Source of the DNA: Helicobacteraceae bacterium
GTDB taxonomy: Bacteria > Campylobacterota > Campylobacteria > Campylobacterales > SZUA-545
Assembly: GCA_031276985.1 (NCBI GenBank)
Contig: JAISMA010000024.1
Location: 1 to 23,290 of the forward strand
Direction of reading: 5' to 3'
Length of the DNA: 23,290 nt
In this document: positions 8,528 to 17,133 of the stretch, in pieces
How the letters are laid out: each line of letters starts with the position of its first letter
Position numbering within the stretch: position 1 is the stretch's first letter
Program-made: the position numbers and the translations under genes
Notes under the pieces: generated by a model
What the model saw: the letters and a program-made list of their open reading frames with translations, nothing else
Told to the model about the DNA's origin: nothing
Databases searched by the model: none

Positions 8528-8592
8528 TTGGTTTCCTTGTTGGGTTGGGTTTTGCGGCGGTCGCGATCTGTTGCGTTATGTCTGCGTCCGCT

Positions 8593-8755
8593 TGTCATTC
8601 CGCGCGTAGCGCCCGCCGCGATAGCGGCGCAAGGCGCGAAGGAAGTCGCGGAATCCAAATATCGCGTAGCGATGACGAACTTTTGCGTAACCGAAAACGC
8701 AACGCAAACGTTTACGAGAATAGATTCCCGCATGCGCGGGAATGACGGGAGGGCT
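8593..8755. repeat. Palindromic repeat element between receptor and PepSY genes
   Basis: The block holds TGTCATTCCGCGCG, a perfect hairpin CGCCGC-GATA-GCGGCG (8614-8629), GAAGTCGCGGAATCC, then a second perfect palindrome ATTCCCGC-ATGC-GCGGGAAT at 8724-8743 followed by GACGGGAGG. The ATTCCC..GGGAAT core looks like the dRS3/REP-type repeats of other bacteria. On transcription it would form stem-loops just after the receptor stop, and could attenuate or stabilise the mRNA. Confidence 0.7.
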
Positions 8756-8770
8756 GAACTACGCATAGGG

Positions 8771-11315
8771 TTAGTACTCGTATTTGACGTTGGCGTAGAA
8801 CTGTCTGCCCATTGCGTAGCCGTCGATATTATTGGCGTTTTCCGTATAACTTGCGTCGTTTTTGCGATTTAGCAGGTTTAATACTTCCACGCCAAACGTT
8901 AGCTTGTTTCCTCCAAACTTCAGATCGTAGTTGGCGGATAGATCGACGGTGAATATATCGCCGTAGTTTTTTGAAACATAGTTTCTCGTGTCCAATCCGT
9001 CGGGATCTTTAAGCCCGTTATCGTCGACATACTCAAACCCATGCACGCCTTTTTCGTATCTGGCGTTCAATCCAAAACGCAAAAAGTCGCTAACTTCCAT
9101 TATGTGGTTGTAGGTTATGACCCATGGGGAGTTGTAGTTTGCGGCGGGAACGTCGTCGAATTTTTTAAGTTTGCCGTTATACGTCGTATATTTAGTGGAA
9201 TAGCCGCTGTCGTCCCCAAAGGCGTTTAACCCCATCATGTTTGATGCGGCTTCTGAATTGGTAGCCGAAAGCTCTGAAAAATGCTTTGTGTTTCCAAGCT
9301 CGTACTCTTTGGAAGCCGTTAATGTTACGCCCCAGTAACTACTTTCGCCGTCGTTGGTATTAACGTATCCAACATCCGTAGAGCTTCCTACCGCATTGAA
9401 GCTATTCTCTTTTTGCATGATCTGATCTTTGTATTTTCTTTGTACAAAGTCCAGCTTAAACGCGCTATCCCATTTAGCCAAAGACGCGCCGACGCTAAAC
9501 TCGTCGGAATACGGCGTTTTTAGTCCGTCGAGGCTGTAATCCATTTTTACCGTTCTGTTATAAACCCACGGCTGATCGTAAGCGGTTCTTTTATATTCGT
9601 CGAACCGATATTCATAAATAGCGTTATAGAGTTTCAATCCGCCGTAGTATCTATTGTATCCGCCGTAAACGTTAAAGGTTTTATCGTTAAATACGTCGGC
9701 GTTAGCGAATAGTCTTGGCGCAATATCCGCGTTGTCCGTTATAGTATCCGTAGAGACGCGAACTCCTGGACGTATCGCGTATCTATCAAACTTTATATTG
9801 TCCTCAAGAAACAAAGCGGCGGTTGTATAGTCCTGCTTGTTGTCCTGCTCTTTGATTCTGCTTACTCTCGCAGCCCATTGCTCGCCGTCTATTATGCCGT
9901 CGTCTTTGCTTCCCGCGGCGGATGCGTTAAGCTCGGCGTCTCGGAAAAAGTAACCCGCTTCTCTTTTGTATCGCGCTTTGCCGAATTCCGTTTCAATGCC
10001 CGTTTTGACCAGATGAGTAAAAGCGCCCGCTTTTATCTCGTCAAAGTCAAGAACGCTTTTGTAGATAAAGCTATTTTGGGTTAAATCCCTGCTTCCGCCG
10101 TTGCCTTCGACTGTATTGCCCATGTCGTTTGTCCAATTGGCGTAACCAGACGTATTTGTCCACAAATAACGGTAATTGGCGGTTTCGGCTGATACTTCGC
10201 TTTGTTTATACGCAAGCGTATTTTTCCAAAGACCAAAGCTTAAGACGTTTTTCATATCGTAAGCGATGTTATATCCGCCGCCTTTTATATCCTGATCGTT
10301 GTTTTTTTCGTCGCTGTAAGCCGTAGAATGAGTATATGGCGCGTAGATTGCCGTTAGGCTCGCTTCAAAGTCGTCGATATTATGCGTGTTTAGCTTGATA
10401 AGATAGTTTTCGTTGTTGCGGTATTGATTGTCGCGCTCTTTATACGTCGTGCCGTCGGTTCTGTTTATGTCGTAACCAGACCAAAGCGGAATTGTGGAAT
10501 GTTGTTTGCCGTAGCTTAGCATTAAACCAAGATGATCGCTAACTGGTCCGTCGGCGGATATTGTATATTCGTATTTGGTAAATTCGGGTTGATAGCTTGC
10601 GCTTACGGATTTGTCGGTATTTTTCTGATCGTCGGTTAGATGAAACTTTGCCCAATCGTCTTTGGTATAGCGATACTTCGCTAAAAAATGCCAGCGATCG
10701 CGGCGAGCGTCTTTCAACTTCGCGTCGATAACGCCGCCCGTAAAGCCGCCGTATTCGGCTGAAATAGCTTCGGTGTGAGCGGTAACGCTTTCGACAAGGC
10801 TTGTATCGAGGAAAATCGATTGGGCTTCGCCTGAAGCCGCGCCCCACATTGAGTTATTCAATGCGCCGACTCCGCCCGGATTTAAGTTGTTGTTATTGCT
10901 TATGCCGTTGATAAGAAAGTTGTTTTCGTAGTGTTGGCTTCCGCGAATGGAGATTCTAGGAGGCGCTATTTCGCCGCCTGTCGACGAGCTTCGGGAATCT
11001 CTGGAAAATTGAACGCTGGAATCAGATCGAAGGGAATCGGTTATAGAGTTTGCGGAAGTATCGTACCCCCCCCCCCCCCCCAGCAACGTCGGTAATAAGA
11101 ATATCGCCGAGTTGGGTCGCTTCAGTTTGGGTTTGATTGGTTTCCCGACTAGCTTCGTAGGTTGAAGCGGTTGATTGCGTTTGATCGCTTGACGTTTGAT
11201 TGGCGATCGGCGTTTGATCGCTTGACGTTTGAAGGATTGAGCCTTCGTCTTGAGCCAACATTGGCAGGGATAAAGCCGAAGCGAGAGCTAGGGCTTTGAC
11301 GGCGGATTTGAGCAT
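8771..11315 (-). CDS. TonB-dependent outer-membrane receptor, split by poly-G tract (phase-variable, OFF here)
   Basis: This encodes an outer-membrane active-transport receptor driven by TonB-ExbBD. The first frame starts at ATG 11315 behind a strong AGGAGG, has a signal peptide (MLKSAVKALALASALSLPMLA), a Thr/Gln/Ser-rich linker and a TonB-box-like LGDILITDVA. It then runs into 16 G (plus-strand C 11066-11081) and, out of frame, ends at 11022. The second frame carries on from the same tract (YDTSANSITD) through a plug domain (PRISIRGSQHYENNFLINGI) and a long beta-rich barrel. It ends at 8771 with FYANVKYEY, a typical aromatic C-terminus. With 15 or 18 G the frames join into one protein of 847 or 848 residues, normal for the family. 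The lack of other disruptions argues for a live contingency gene, not a decayed one. The ligand is unknown; the PepSY neighbour suggests an iron complex. Confidence 0.9.
11066..11081. repeat. Homopolymeric C16 tract (G16 in the coding sense)
   Basis: Sixteen uninterrupted C on the plus strand, inside the receptor gene. In the coding sense it reads A-GGG..-, giving a run of glycines after the TonB-box-like segment. Sixteen G puts the downstream frame out by one; 15 or 18 would restore it. Campylobacter and Helicobacter use such G/C tracts as phase-variation switches. The exact count in an assembly is uncertain and may differ between cells. Confidence 0.95.
11178..11232. repeat. 22-base direct repeat with 33-base period in the receptor linker
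   Basis: Identical 22-base copies lie at 11178-11199 and 11211-11232, exactly 33 bases (11 codons) apart. They encode the repeated QTSSDQT segments of the Thr/Gln/Ser-rich linker after the signal peptide. The multiple-of-three period keeps the frame, so copy number could vary without breaking the gene. Confidence 0.85.
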
Positions 11316-11350
11316 GTGAGCCTCCTGTATGAAATTGAAAGTCGAAGCGG

Positions 11351-11356
11351 ATAATA
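11351..11356 (-). promoter_or_regulatory. Candidate -10 element of the receptor gene
   Basis: TATTAT reads on the minus strand 35 bases before the receptor ATG, with an AT-rich stretch further upstream (T/A runs at 11380-11440). I could not recognise a clear Fur box, so iron regulation is only a possibility. Confidence 0.35.
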
Positions 11357-11527
11357 GCGGAACTTGCTTAAAGAGATTTTGATTATGGCGCTTATTTTTT
11401 GAGCGCTTGAAGGGTTTTTGTGAAAATATATTAAGTTTCGTTTAAGAAATTGCGCGAACGCGAGGATTTCCGCGAAGGTTTTTGGCGAAAACAGACTCAA
11501 ACCAAATACGGTTTAAGGTTGCAAAAC

Positions 11528-11533
11528 TATAAT
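11528..11533 (+). promoter_or_regulatory. Candidate -10 element of rho
   Basis: A perfect TATAAT stands 53 bases upstream of the rho ATG, leaving a leader of about 45 bases; AAAGAG at 11576-11581 would be the ribosome binding site. Confidence 0.5.
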
Positions 11534-11586
11534 AACGCACACAAAGCCGCGCTATTAACCGCGTTAAAAAATTCCAAAGAGTAAAT

Positions 11587-12912
11587 ATGAACGAACACAC
11601 AGATCATTCCGAGCGCTCCCCGCATAGAAAAGCCCGCGCCCACGCGCCCGTTGAAGGCATCACGATTGAGCAGCTTCAGCTTAAGAGCATAGATTCGCTA
11701 ATCGCTCTCGCCGCCGAAGCGGGCATAGAAAACCCCAACGACTTCAAGCGTCAGGATTTGATGTTTGAGATTTTGAAAACGCAGGTAACGCAAGGCGGCT
11801 ATATACTTCTTAGCGGTATGCTGGAGATTATGTCCGACGGCTACGGCTTTTTGCGCGCGATCGACGGGAATTTTTCCAACACGGAACACGACGCGTATGT
11901 GAGCAATACGCAGATTCGTCGCTTCGGATTGCGTACGGGCGATATTGTTACGGGGCAGGTGCGCGCGCCCAAAGAGCAGGAGCGCTATTCGGCTTTGCTG
12001 AAAATTGAAGCGATCAACTATCTGCCGCCCGAAGAGGCGAAACGCCGTCCGCTGTTTGACAATCTCACTCCGCTTTATCCCGATAAACGAATCTGTATGG
12101 AGTACGATCCGCTCAAACTCACGGGGCGGATTATCGATCTGTTTGATCCGATCGGCAAGGGACAGCGCGGGCTAATCGTCGCGCCGCCGCGAAGCGGTAA
12201 AACCGAATTGCTCAAAGAGCTGGCGCACGGGATCGCGCAAAATCATCCGGAGATTTCGCTGATTGTGTTGCTAGTCGACGAGCGTCCCGAAGAGGTTACC
12301 GATATGGAGCGAAGCGTTAAAGGCAGCGTGTATAGCTCCACTTTCGATATGCCCGCGCAAAATCACGTGCGCGTCGCCGAACTTGTGATTGAGCAGGCAA
12401 AACGCCTCACCGAAAAGGGCAAAGACGTGGTGATTTTGCTTGATTCGATCACGCGTTTGGCGCGCGCGTACAACACCGTTACGCCAAGCAGCGGCAAGGT
12501 GCTAACGGGCGGCGTGGACGCCAACGCCTTGCATAAACCCAAGCGGTTTTTTGGCGCGGCGCGAAATATAGAAAACGGCGGCAGTTTGACCATTATGGCG
12601 ACGGCGCTAATCGACACGGGAAGCCGAATGGACGAAGTGATTTTCGAGGAGTTCAAAGGCACGGGCAATATGGAGATCATTCTAAGCCGCGACATTGCCG
12701 ATCGGCGTATCTACCCCGCGATCGACGTGGTGAAATCAGGCACGCGCAAAGAGGAGCTGCTGCAAGAACCCGCGAAACTGCAAAAAGTATGGGCTTTGCG
12801 CGCGGCGATGAGTCAGATGAAAAACGAGATCGAGGCGCTGAAATTCGTTTATTCCAAACTGCAAACGACGAAGGACAACGAGGAGTTTTTGGCGAAGATG
12901 AACGAAGCGTAA
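11587..12912 (+). CDS. rho: Transcription termination factor Rho
   Basis: This is the hexameric RNA-dependent ATPase that ends transcription at Rho-dependent sites. The 441-residue product starts with a short charged extension (HSERSPHRKARAHA), then the Rho N-terminal helix bundle. The RNA-binding cold-shock-like domain follows (GMLEIMSDGYGFLR, SNTQIRRFGLRTGD), and then the RecA-like ATPase. Walker A is APPRSGKT at 199-206, with LLVDERPEEVTDM, the Walker B region VVILLDSITRLARAYN, the Q/R loops (PSSGKVLTGGVD) and DIADRRIYPAID. It is intact and near the usual length of about 420-440. It lies alone between two divergent or independent units, flanked on each side by a candidate phase-variable gene. 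Confidence 0.98.
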   Translation: MNEHTDHSERSPHRKARAHAPVEGITIEQLQLKSIDSLIALAAEAGIENPNDFKRQDLMFEILKTQVTQGGYILLSGMLEIMSDGYGFLRAIDGNFSNTEHDAYVSNTQIRRFGLRTGDIVTGQVRAPKEQERYSALLKIEAINYLPPEEAKRRPLFDNLTPLYPDKRICMEYDPLKLTGRIIDLFDPIGKGQRGLIVAPPRSGKTELLKELAHGIAQNHPEISLIVLLVDERPEEVTDMERSVKGSVYSSTFDMPAQNHVRVAELVIEQAKRLTEKGKDVVILLDSITRLARAYNTVTPSSGKVLTGGVDANALHKPKRFFGAARNIENGGSLTIMATALIDTGSRMDEVIFEEFKGTGNMEIILSRDIADRRIYPAIDVVKSGTRKEELLQEPAKLQKVWALRAAMSQMKNEIEALKFVYSKLQTTKDNEEFLAKMNEA

Positions 12913-12960
12913 TAACAGAGCGTAATTAGGGTTAGATTCTGGATCGCCCGCTTGCGTCTG

Positions 12961-13000
12961 TTCTATTTGGTTCTATTTGGTTCTACTTGACTCTACTTGC
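12961..13000. repeat. 10-base tandem repeat, about four copies
   Basis: TTCTATTTGG occurs twice in perfect tandem, followed by the related units TTCTACTTGA and CTCTACTTGC. The period is 10 bases. It lies 48 bases after the rho stop in apparently non-coding DNA. It is too degenerate to slip readily now. Confidence 0.75.
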
Positions 13001-13082
13001 GCGGACGAAACTATTCGACGCGAAAGAAAGCCGAAAATAACGCCGCTAGTATTCAAACGCATGAAAATCAAAATTTGTTTGA

Positions 13083-13193
13083 TCTACTGCTATAAAATCC
13101 GCATCTCCAGAAAACGGCGTAGATCGGCTTGTGCGCGAGCGCGAAACCTACGACGAGCTGTTTGCGGGCGAAATCAAACTGCTGAAGCAATAA
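13083..13193 (+). pseudogene. Possible orphan C-terminal gene remnant, unknown
   Basis: This open stretch of 36 codons ends ERETYDELFAGEIKLLKQ and stops at TAA 13191. It follows a TGA at 13080-13082, with no ATG; only an internal GTG at 13131 could start it. The codon choice (CGC, GAG, CTG, GCG) matches the genes around it, and the helical charged sequence looks protein-like. It may be the tail of a deleted gene. I cannot assign a family, and chance is possible. Confidence 0.25.
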
Positions 13194-13490
13194 GCTGAAG
13201 TCGCAAATCTCGTTTGAAATGTTTCCGCCCTTTTCGCGCCCGCTACGCCGCGATAACGAAAAACGCGATTTACGGATTTGCGGGCAACAATCGCGCCGCG
13301 CATTATTTTTGTCAAGGCGGGAAACTAGTTTTAAGGCGATCGCAATTTAGATTGTTATTCGTAAAGTCTTGTAACTTTTTAATTTGAATGCCCGTATTCC
13401 TCCGCGTCTTGCCGCTATCGTCATAAGCGCTCCGCTACGGATATGACATAGGCGCGGTGGATCGCGGTTTAACTACGATAGCTCGTCGCT

Positions 13491-13516
13491 GGTCATATCC
13501 GCGAAGGCGGAAATCC
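13491..13516. repeat. Fragment of palindromic repeat
   Basis: GGTCATATCCGCGAAGGCGG followed by AAATCC resembles the TCATTCC..GGAATCC type repeats at 7091-7330 and 8593-8755, with a small hairpin TCCGC-GAAG-GCGGA. A related GTCATA..TATGAC inverted pair lies just upstream at about 13419-13446. Confidence 0.4.
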
Positions 13517-13729
13517 AACATTGAAATAACCATATTGCATTGCGCCAACGCGATCGTCGATCGCCGCGTTATGTCATCGTCAAAAACAGGGCGATTTCGC
13601 GTTGCGATCTAAATCTTATTAAACCTTAAGCGTTCATGTGATTAAATCACAACTTTGTGTGGACTTAAAAATCCGTCGCCAATGCCTAACGAGGATTGCG
13701 GATATGCACATCAAAACAAAGAGAGCTTT

Positions 13730-15263
13730 ATGAAAAACAATCTGTTTTCGCGCGCTTGGTCGCGTTTTTTACTTGAGTCGCCAATCGAAAGAACAAAAAC
13801 GGTCGTTATATTCCTCGCGGCGGCTATTTTTTGCTGGTTTATGCCGCGCGCGATCGATCAAGGACATTCGCTTGAGCGCGTTATTTGCGCGATTGTTTTA
13901 GTACTGCTTGCGCGCTCGACGCTTCTAAGCGCTATATCGGTTTTTACGATTGCGTTGCTACCAACCGTATATGCGATCTTCGGGCTTGAGTTTGGCGCGT
14001 TGTATAATCCGTTTGTCGCCGCGTTTTTTGAAACCAACCCGCAAGAGGCAAAAGAGTTTATGGGTCTTATTCCTATTAAAAATTATTTCATCTCGTTTGG
14101 ACTCGCGGCTTTAGCGGCGTTTGCTTTATTTGCATGGCGGCGCAAGCCGACTTCTCTCTCTCTCTCTCTCTCTCTCTCGCAAGATTGCGTTCGGCGTTTT
14201 GCTAACCGTCCTTTTTTGCGTGAGTTCGTTTTATAAGTTTTACTCCGCTCTTTTCGTAGGCTTATCTACATATTTTGATATTAAAAAAGATATGGTTGAA
14301 GGAGAGTTTACTCTTGCGATCAAACGACGCTTGGACGCTTTGGATCTGGATATTCGCGTGGTTATTCTAGGCGAAAGCGTTAGAAAAGATTATCTAAGCG
14401 TATATGGCTATCCGCACAACAACGCGCCCTTTCTTAATAGCGCAAACGGCGTATTTATCGACGGATTTATAGCACCTTCTTACAATACGCCTTCGTCAGT
14501 TCCGCTTCTTTTTGGATTAAACCTTAACGGAGGCAAAACCAACTATGCAAACAGCGTTGTTCGTCTGGCAAATAACGCGGGATTTGAAACCTATTGGATT
14601 AGCAATCAAGGAACGCGCAACGCCGCTTTTGACACGCGCAGTTCGCTATTTGCCAATCAAGCGCTTCATACCGAATATATAGGAAGTAAAACGATGGAAA
14701 TTCGCGACGATTTCGATCTGTTTGATTATTTTGATCGCGCTTTGGATGACCGCGTTGATAAGCCGAAAATTATCTTTTTGCATATGTATGGATCGCATAA
14801 CGATCCGTGCGGCAGGCTACATGGATTTTCAAATCGTTATAATCTGCCTTACGGCGATAGTTTTAACTGCTATCTCGCCACGATCGAAAAACTTGACATA
14901 TTTATTAAAACGCTGATAGATAAGATGAATACGCGCCAAAAAAGCTGGGCTTTACTATATCTTTCCGATCACGGTTTGTTGCATTCTGGCGAGAAAACGA
15001 GCGTTAAGTTCAAACATACGGGGACGGCGAAACAATCTTATGAAGTTCCATTTTTCGCGCTTGATTGCAACGATAAAGAGCATATTATAATCAAGCGGCA
15101 AGTAAGCGGACTAAAATTTTTCGACTTCTTTTCGGTATGGATTGGCTACGATACGGATGCGAGCGATCCGAATTACACAATGCGAGATTTTCCACAAAGC
15201 GTTAATATCAAAACGCCAAAAGGCGATTACGCAAAGCTATACGACGATCCCGCGCTTTATTAG
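13730..15263 (+). CDS. EptA/EptC-like phosphoethanolamine transferase, split by (TC)13 tract (phase-variable, OFF here)
   Basis: This inner-membrane enzyme of the alkaline-phosphatase/sulfatase fold would move phosphoethanolamine from a phospholipid to lipid A, LPS core or another periplasmic target. The first frame, from ATG 13730 (AAAGAGAG before it), encodes about four membrane helices (24-40, 50-66, 66-84, 118-136). It then runs into the TC tract, goes out of frame and ends at 14236. The second frame resumes with RKIAFGVLLTVLFCVSSFYKFY (fifth helix, quoted to show the join: RKIAFGV). It continues through the catalytic domain: VVILGESVRKDYLSVYGYP, the likely nucleophile Thr in YNTPSSVPLLFG, FLHMYGSHND, LLYLSDHG, and KHTGTAKQSYEVPF. 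It ends at 15263. With 14 or 11 TC units the frames join into about 511 residues, the usual EptC length. No other damage is visible. The acceptor is unknown. Confidence 0.88.
14153..14178. repeat. Dinucleotide (TC)13 tract
   Basis: Thirteen perfect TC units inside the phosphoethanolamine-transferase gene. In the ON frame they encode alternating Ser-Leu in the loop between the fourth and fifth membrane helices, a place that tolerates length change. Thirteen units leave the downstream frame out; gain of one or loss of two would restore it. Confidence 0.95.
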
Positions 15264-15321
15264 TTCTTACGGCAATGCAAACCGCGCAAATCGGCGCGCA
15301 TATTAGATAATTAAGACGGGT

Positions 15322-16083
15322 TTAGTCGGAAGATTCCACTATGTAAAAATAGTCGGGATTGAACGCGGAATAATATGGTTTTATTATCGCTTCGATATAT
15401 GCGTTTAAGCGATTTACCTTTACGACTTTGCCCACTTTCACGCCCGCGAAAAATATGCCGTCCAAACCGTTGGTAACCACCTCGTCTCCCTCTTTCACGT
15501 TCATCCAAGCTGGAATATAGCGGACGATCATTTCGTTATCTGATTTGCCCATAGCGATGCCCGGCGTTTTTTCTTCTCCTATATATACCGCGTACGAACA
15601 TTCTACGTCGCCGTTAAGCAGCGCTTTGGCGTAGCCGCCGATCGAGGCGACGACTATTCCAGCCGCTTCGTTATTGTAGATTAGTCCTTTGATTTCCGTT
15701 GGCTTTAGATCGCCGTAGTCTATGATGATTTTTCGCATATTTGGCAGTTCCGCGTAACTCAAGGCGCGAACGGTTTTAACGCGAAATTTAGGCGGCGCTT
15801 CGTAGCCTTTTAACTTGGATAGATTTATTATCTCCGCGGCGAAAGCGCTTAACACGACGCGATCTTCTTTTAAGCGCTCGTTTTCCTCGCGCAGACGCTC
15901 GATCGCTTCGGCTTGATTAAAATGCGCGTCAAGCCATTCGTCAATGCGCTGAACCGCGGCGAGATAGTACGATTTGATTGCGGCGGTAAATTCGATAAAC
16001 GGCGTCGCGCTCGTAACGTTAAACTTAACCGAGAGCGCGGCAATCAATATCGCCGCGACGATCAGTAAAGCGAATCTTCGCAT
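15322..16083 (-). CDS. mreC: Rod shape-determining protein MreC
   Basis: This is a bitopic inner-membrane protein of the cell-elongation complex, linking cytoplasmic MreB to the periplasmic wall-synthesis enzymes. The 253-residue product has one N-terminal membrane helix (about 5-20), a coiled coil (AEAIERLREENERLKED, about 58-75) and the MreC beta domain (MRKIIIDYGD, GLIYNNEAAGIVV, VTNGLDGIFFAGVKVGKV). The coiled coil followed by beta domain is the normal layout. The start is four bases beyond the mreB stop (3-base gap), so the two are surely coupled. It is last in the fabZ-lpxA-clpX-mreB-mreC string; mreD is not next. Confidence 0.94.
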   Translation of the reverse strand: MRRFALLIVAAILIAALSVKFNVTSATPFIEFTAAIKSYYLAAVQRIDEWLDAHFNQAEAIERLREENERLKEDRVVLSAFAAEIINLSKLKGYEAPPKFRVKTVRALSYAELPNMRKIIIDYGDLKPTEIKGLIYNNEAAGIVVASIGGYAKALLNGDVECSYAVYIGEEKTPGIAMGKSDNEMIVRYIPAWMNVKEGDEVVTNGLDGIFFAGVKVGKVVKVNRLNAYIEAIIKPYYSAFNPDYFYIVESSD

Positions 16084-16086
16084 ATC

Positions 16087-17124
16087 TTATGAATCGTAGG
16101 CTATCTGTTGTAAGAAATCGATCTCTTCCAGCACGCGCCCCGCGCCTTTGGCAACCGCCAAAAGCGGCTCTTCGGCGACATAAACGGGCAATCTCGTAGC
16201 TTCGGACAAAAACTTGTCGAGTCCCTTTAGCAACGCGCCGCCTCCCGCTAGAATAACGCCGTTTTCCACAATATCGCCCGCAAGATCGGGCGGCGTTACT
16301 TCCAGCACGTCTTTTAGCGCGCTCAAAATGTCTTTTAGCGTATCCTGCAACGCTTCTCTAGCGTCGTCGCTCGTAAATTCAATGCCAGCCAAAAGTCCCG
16401 TGATCTGATCGCGCCCTTTGACAAACATTGAAAGCTGTTCTTTCGGCGCTACGGCGTTGCCGATTTGAATCTTGATCTCTTCAGCCACGCGCTCGCCGAT
16501 TAGCAGATTGTGTTTGCGCTTGATGTAATCGACAATCGCCATATCCAGCTTGTCGCCCGCGACGCGAATGGATTTGCTAATCACAAGTCCGCCAAGCGAA
16601 ACCACGCCAATCTCCGTCGTGCCGCCGCCAATGTCCACCACCAGCGAACCGCGAGGCTCTTTCACGGGCAGTCCCGCGCCGATCGCCGCCGCCATTGGCT
16701 CTTCGATTAGATAGACCTCGCGCGCGCCCGCGCTCATCGCGGATTCTTTGATCGCCTTTCTTTCCACCTGCGTTACGCCGTACGGAACGCCCACCACTAT
16801 GCGAGGACGCACGAAGGTTTTGCGCCTATGCACCTTTTCTATAAAGTAGCGAATCATGCGCTCGGTCATCTCAAAATCGGCGATCACGCCGTCTCTCATC
16901 GGACGAATCGCCACAATGTTGCCCGGCGTTTTGCCCACCATCTCCTTAGCCTCGTGTCCGACCGCCAGAATGCGATTGCGCCCCGAAGGGTCGCGTTGAA
17001 TAGCCACGACGCTTGGCTCGTTGATTGCGATGCCTTGCCCGCGAACGATCACGACGGTGTTAGCCGTGCCTAAGTCAATCGCTATATCGCTGGAGAACAG
17101 CCCGATGAGTTTGTCAAAAAACAT
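16087..17124 (-). CDS. mreB: Actin-like rod shape-determining protein MreB
   Basis: This cytoskeletal ATPase forms membrane-bound filaments that direct lateral wall synthesis. The 345-residue product has the actin-fold motifs: phosphate 1 IAIDLGTANTVV near residue 15, LIEEPMAAAIGAG, phosphate 2 VVDIGGGTTEIGVVSLGG near 165 and the adenosine motif NGVILAGGGALLKGLD near 290. The length matches the family. AGGAAAATT directly precedes the ATG. It lies nine bases after clpX and three before mreC on the minus strand. Confidence 0.98.
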   Translation of the reverse strand: MFFDKLIGLFSSDIAIDLGTANTVVIVRGQGIAINEPSVVAIQRDPSGRNRILAVGHEAKEMVGKTPGNIVAIRPMRDGVIADFEMTERMIRYFIEKVHRRKTFVRPRIVVGVPYGVTQVERKAIKESAMSAGAREVYLIEEPMAAAIGAGLPVKEPRGSLVVDIGGGTTEIGVVSLGGLVISKSIRVAGDKLDMAIVDYIKRKHNLLIGERVAEEIKIQIGNAVAPKEQLSMFVKGRDQITGLLAGIEFTSDDAREALQDTLKDILSALKDVLEVTPPDLAGDIVENGVILAGGGALLKGLDKFLSEATRLPVYVAEEPLLAVAKGAGRVLEEIDFLQQIAYDS

Positions 17125-17133
17125 AATTTTCCT

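Larger units (their letters stand above)
12913..13729. other. Long intergenic region: tandem repeat, an orphan ORF end and palindromic repeat scraps
   Basis: About 0.8 kb without an intact recognisable gene. It holds a short 10-base tandem repeat just after rho (12961-13000), a 36-codon open stretch with normal local codon use (13083-13193) and a palindromic repeat fragment at about 13400-13516. An unrecognised open frame from about 13198 to 13378 (contains KNAIYGFAGNN) has no clear start. No tRNA or obvious Rho-independent terminator was seen. It looks like a site where a gene has decayed. Confidence 0.5.

Noticed and set aside
11066..11081. Treating the G16 tract as a simple sequencing error
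   Set aside because: Length errors in such tracts are common, but the tract itself is real sequence in the midst of a gene and joins two otherwise intact halves. The exact count remains uncertain.
12977..13198. A 73-codon frame after rho
   Set aside because: It starts at a TTG inside the tandem repeat, is rich in Arg and Cys, and overlaps the more coding-like frame at 13083-13193.
13655..13729. An upstream TTG start for the transferase
   Set aside because: It adds 25 hydrophilic residues before the first membrane helix; ATG 13730 has a ribosome binding site and the usual start.
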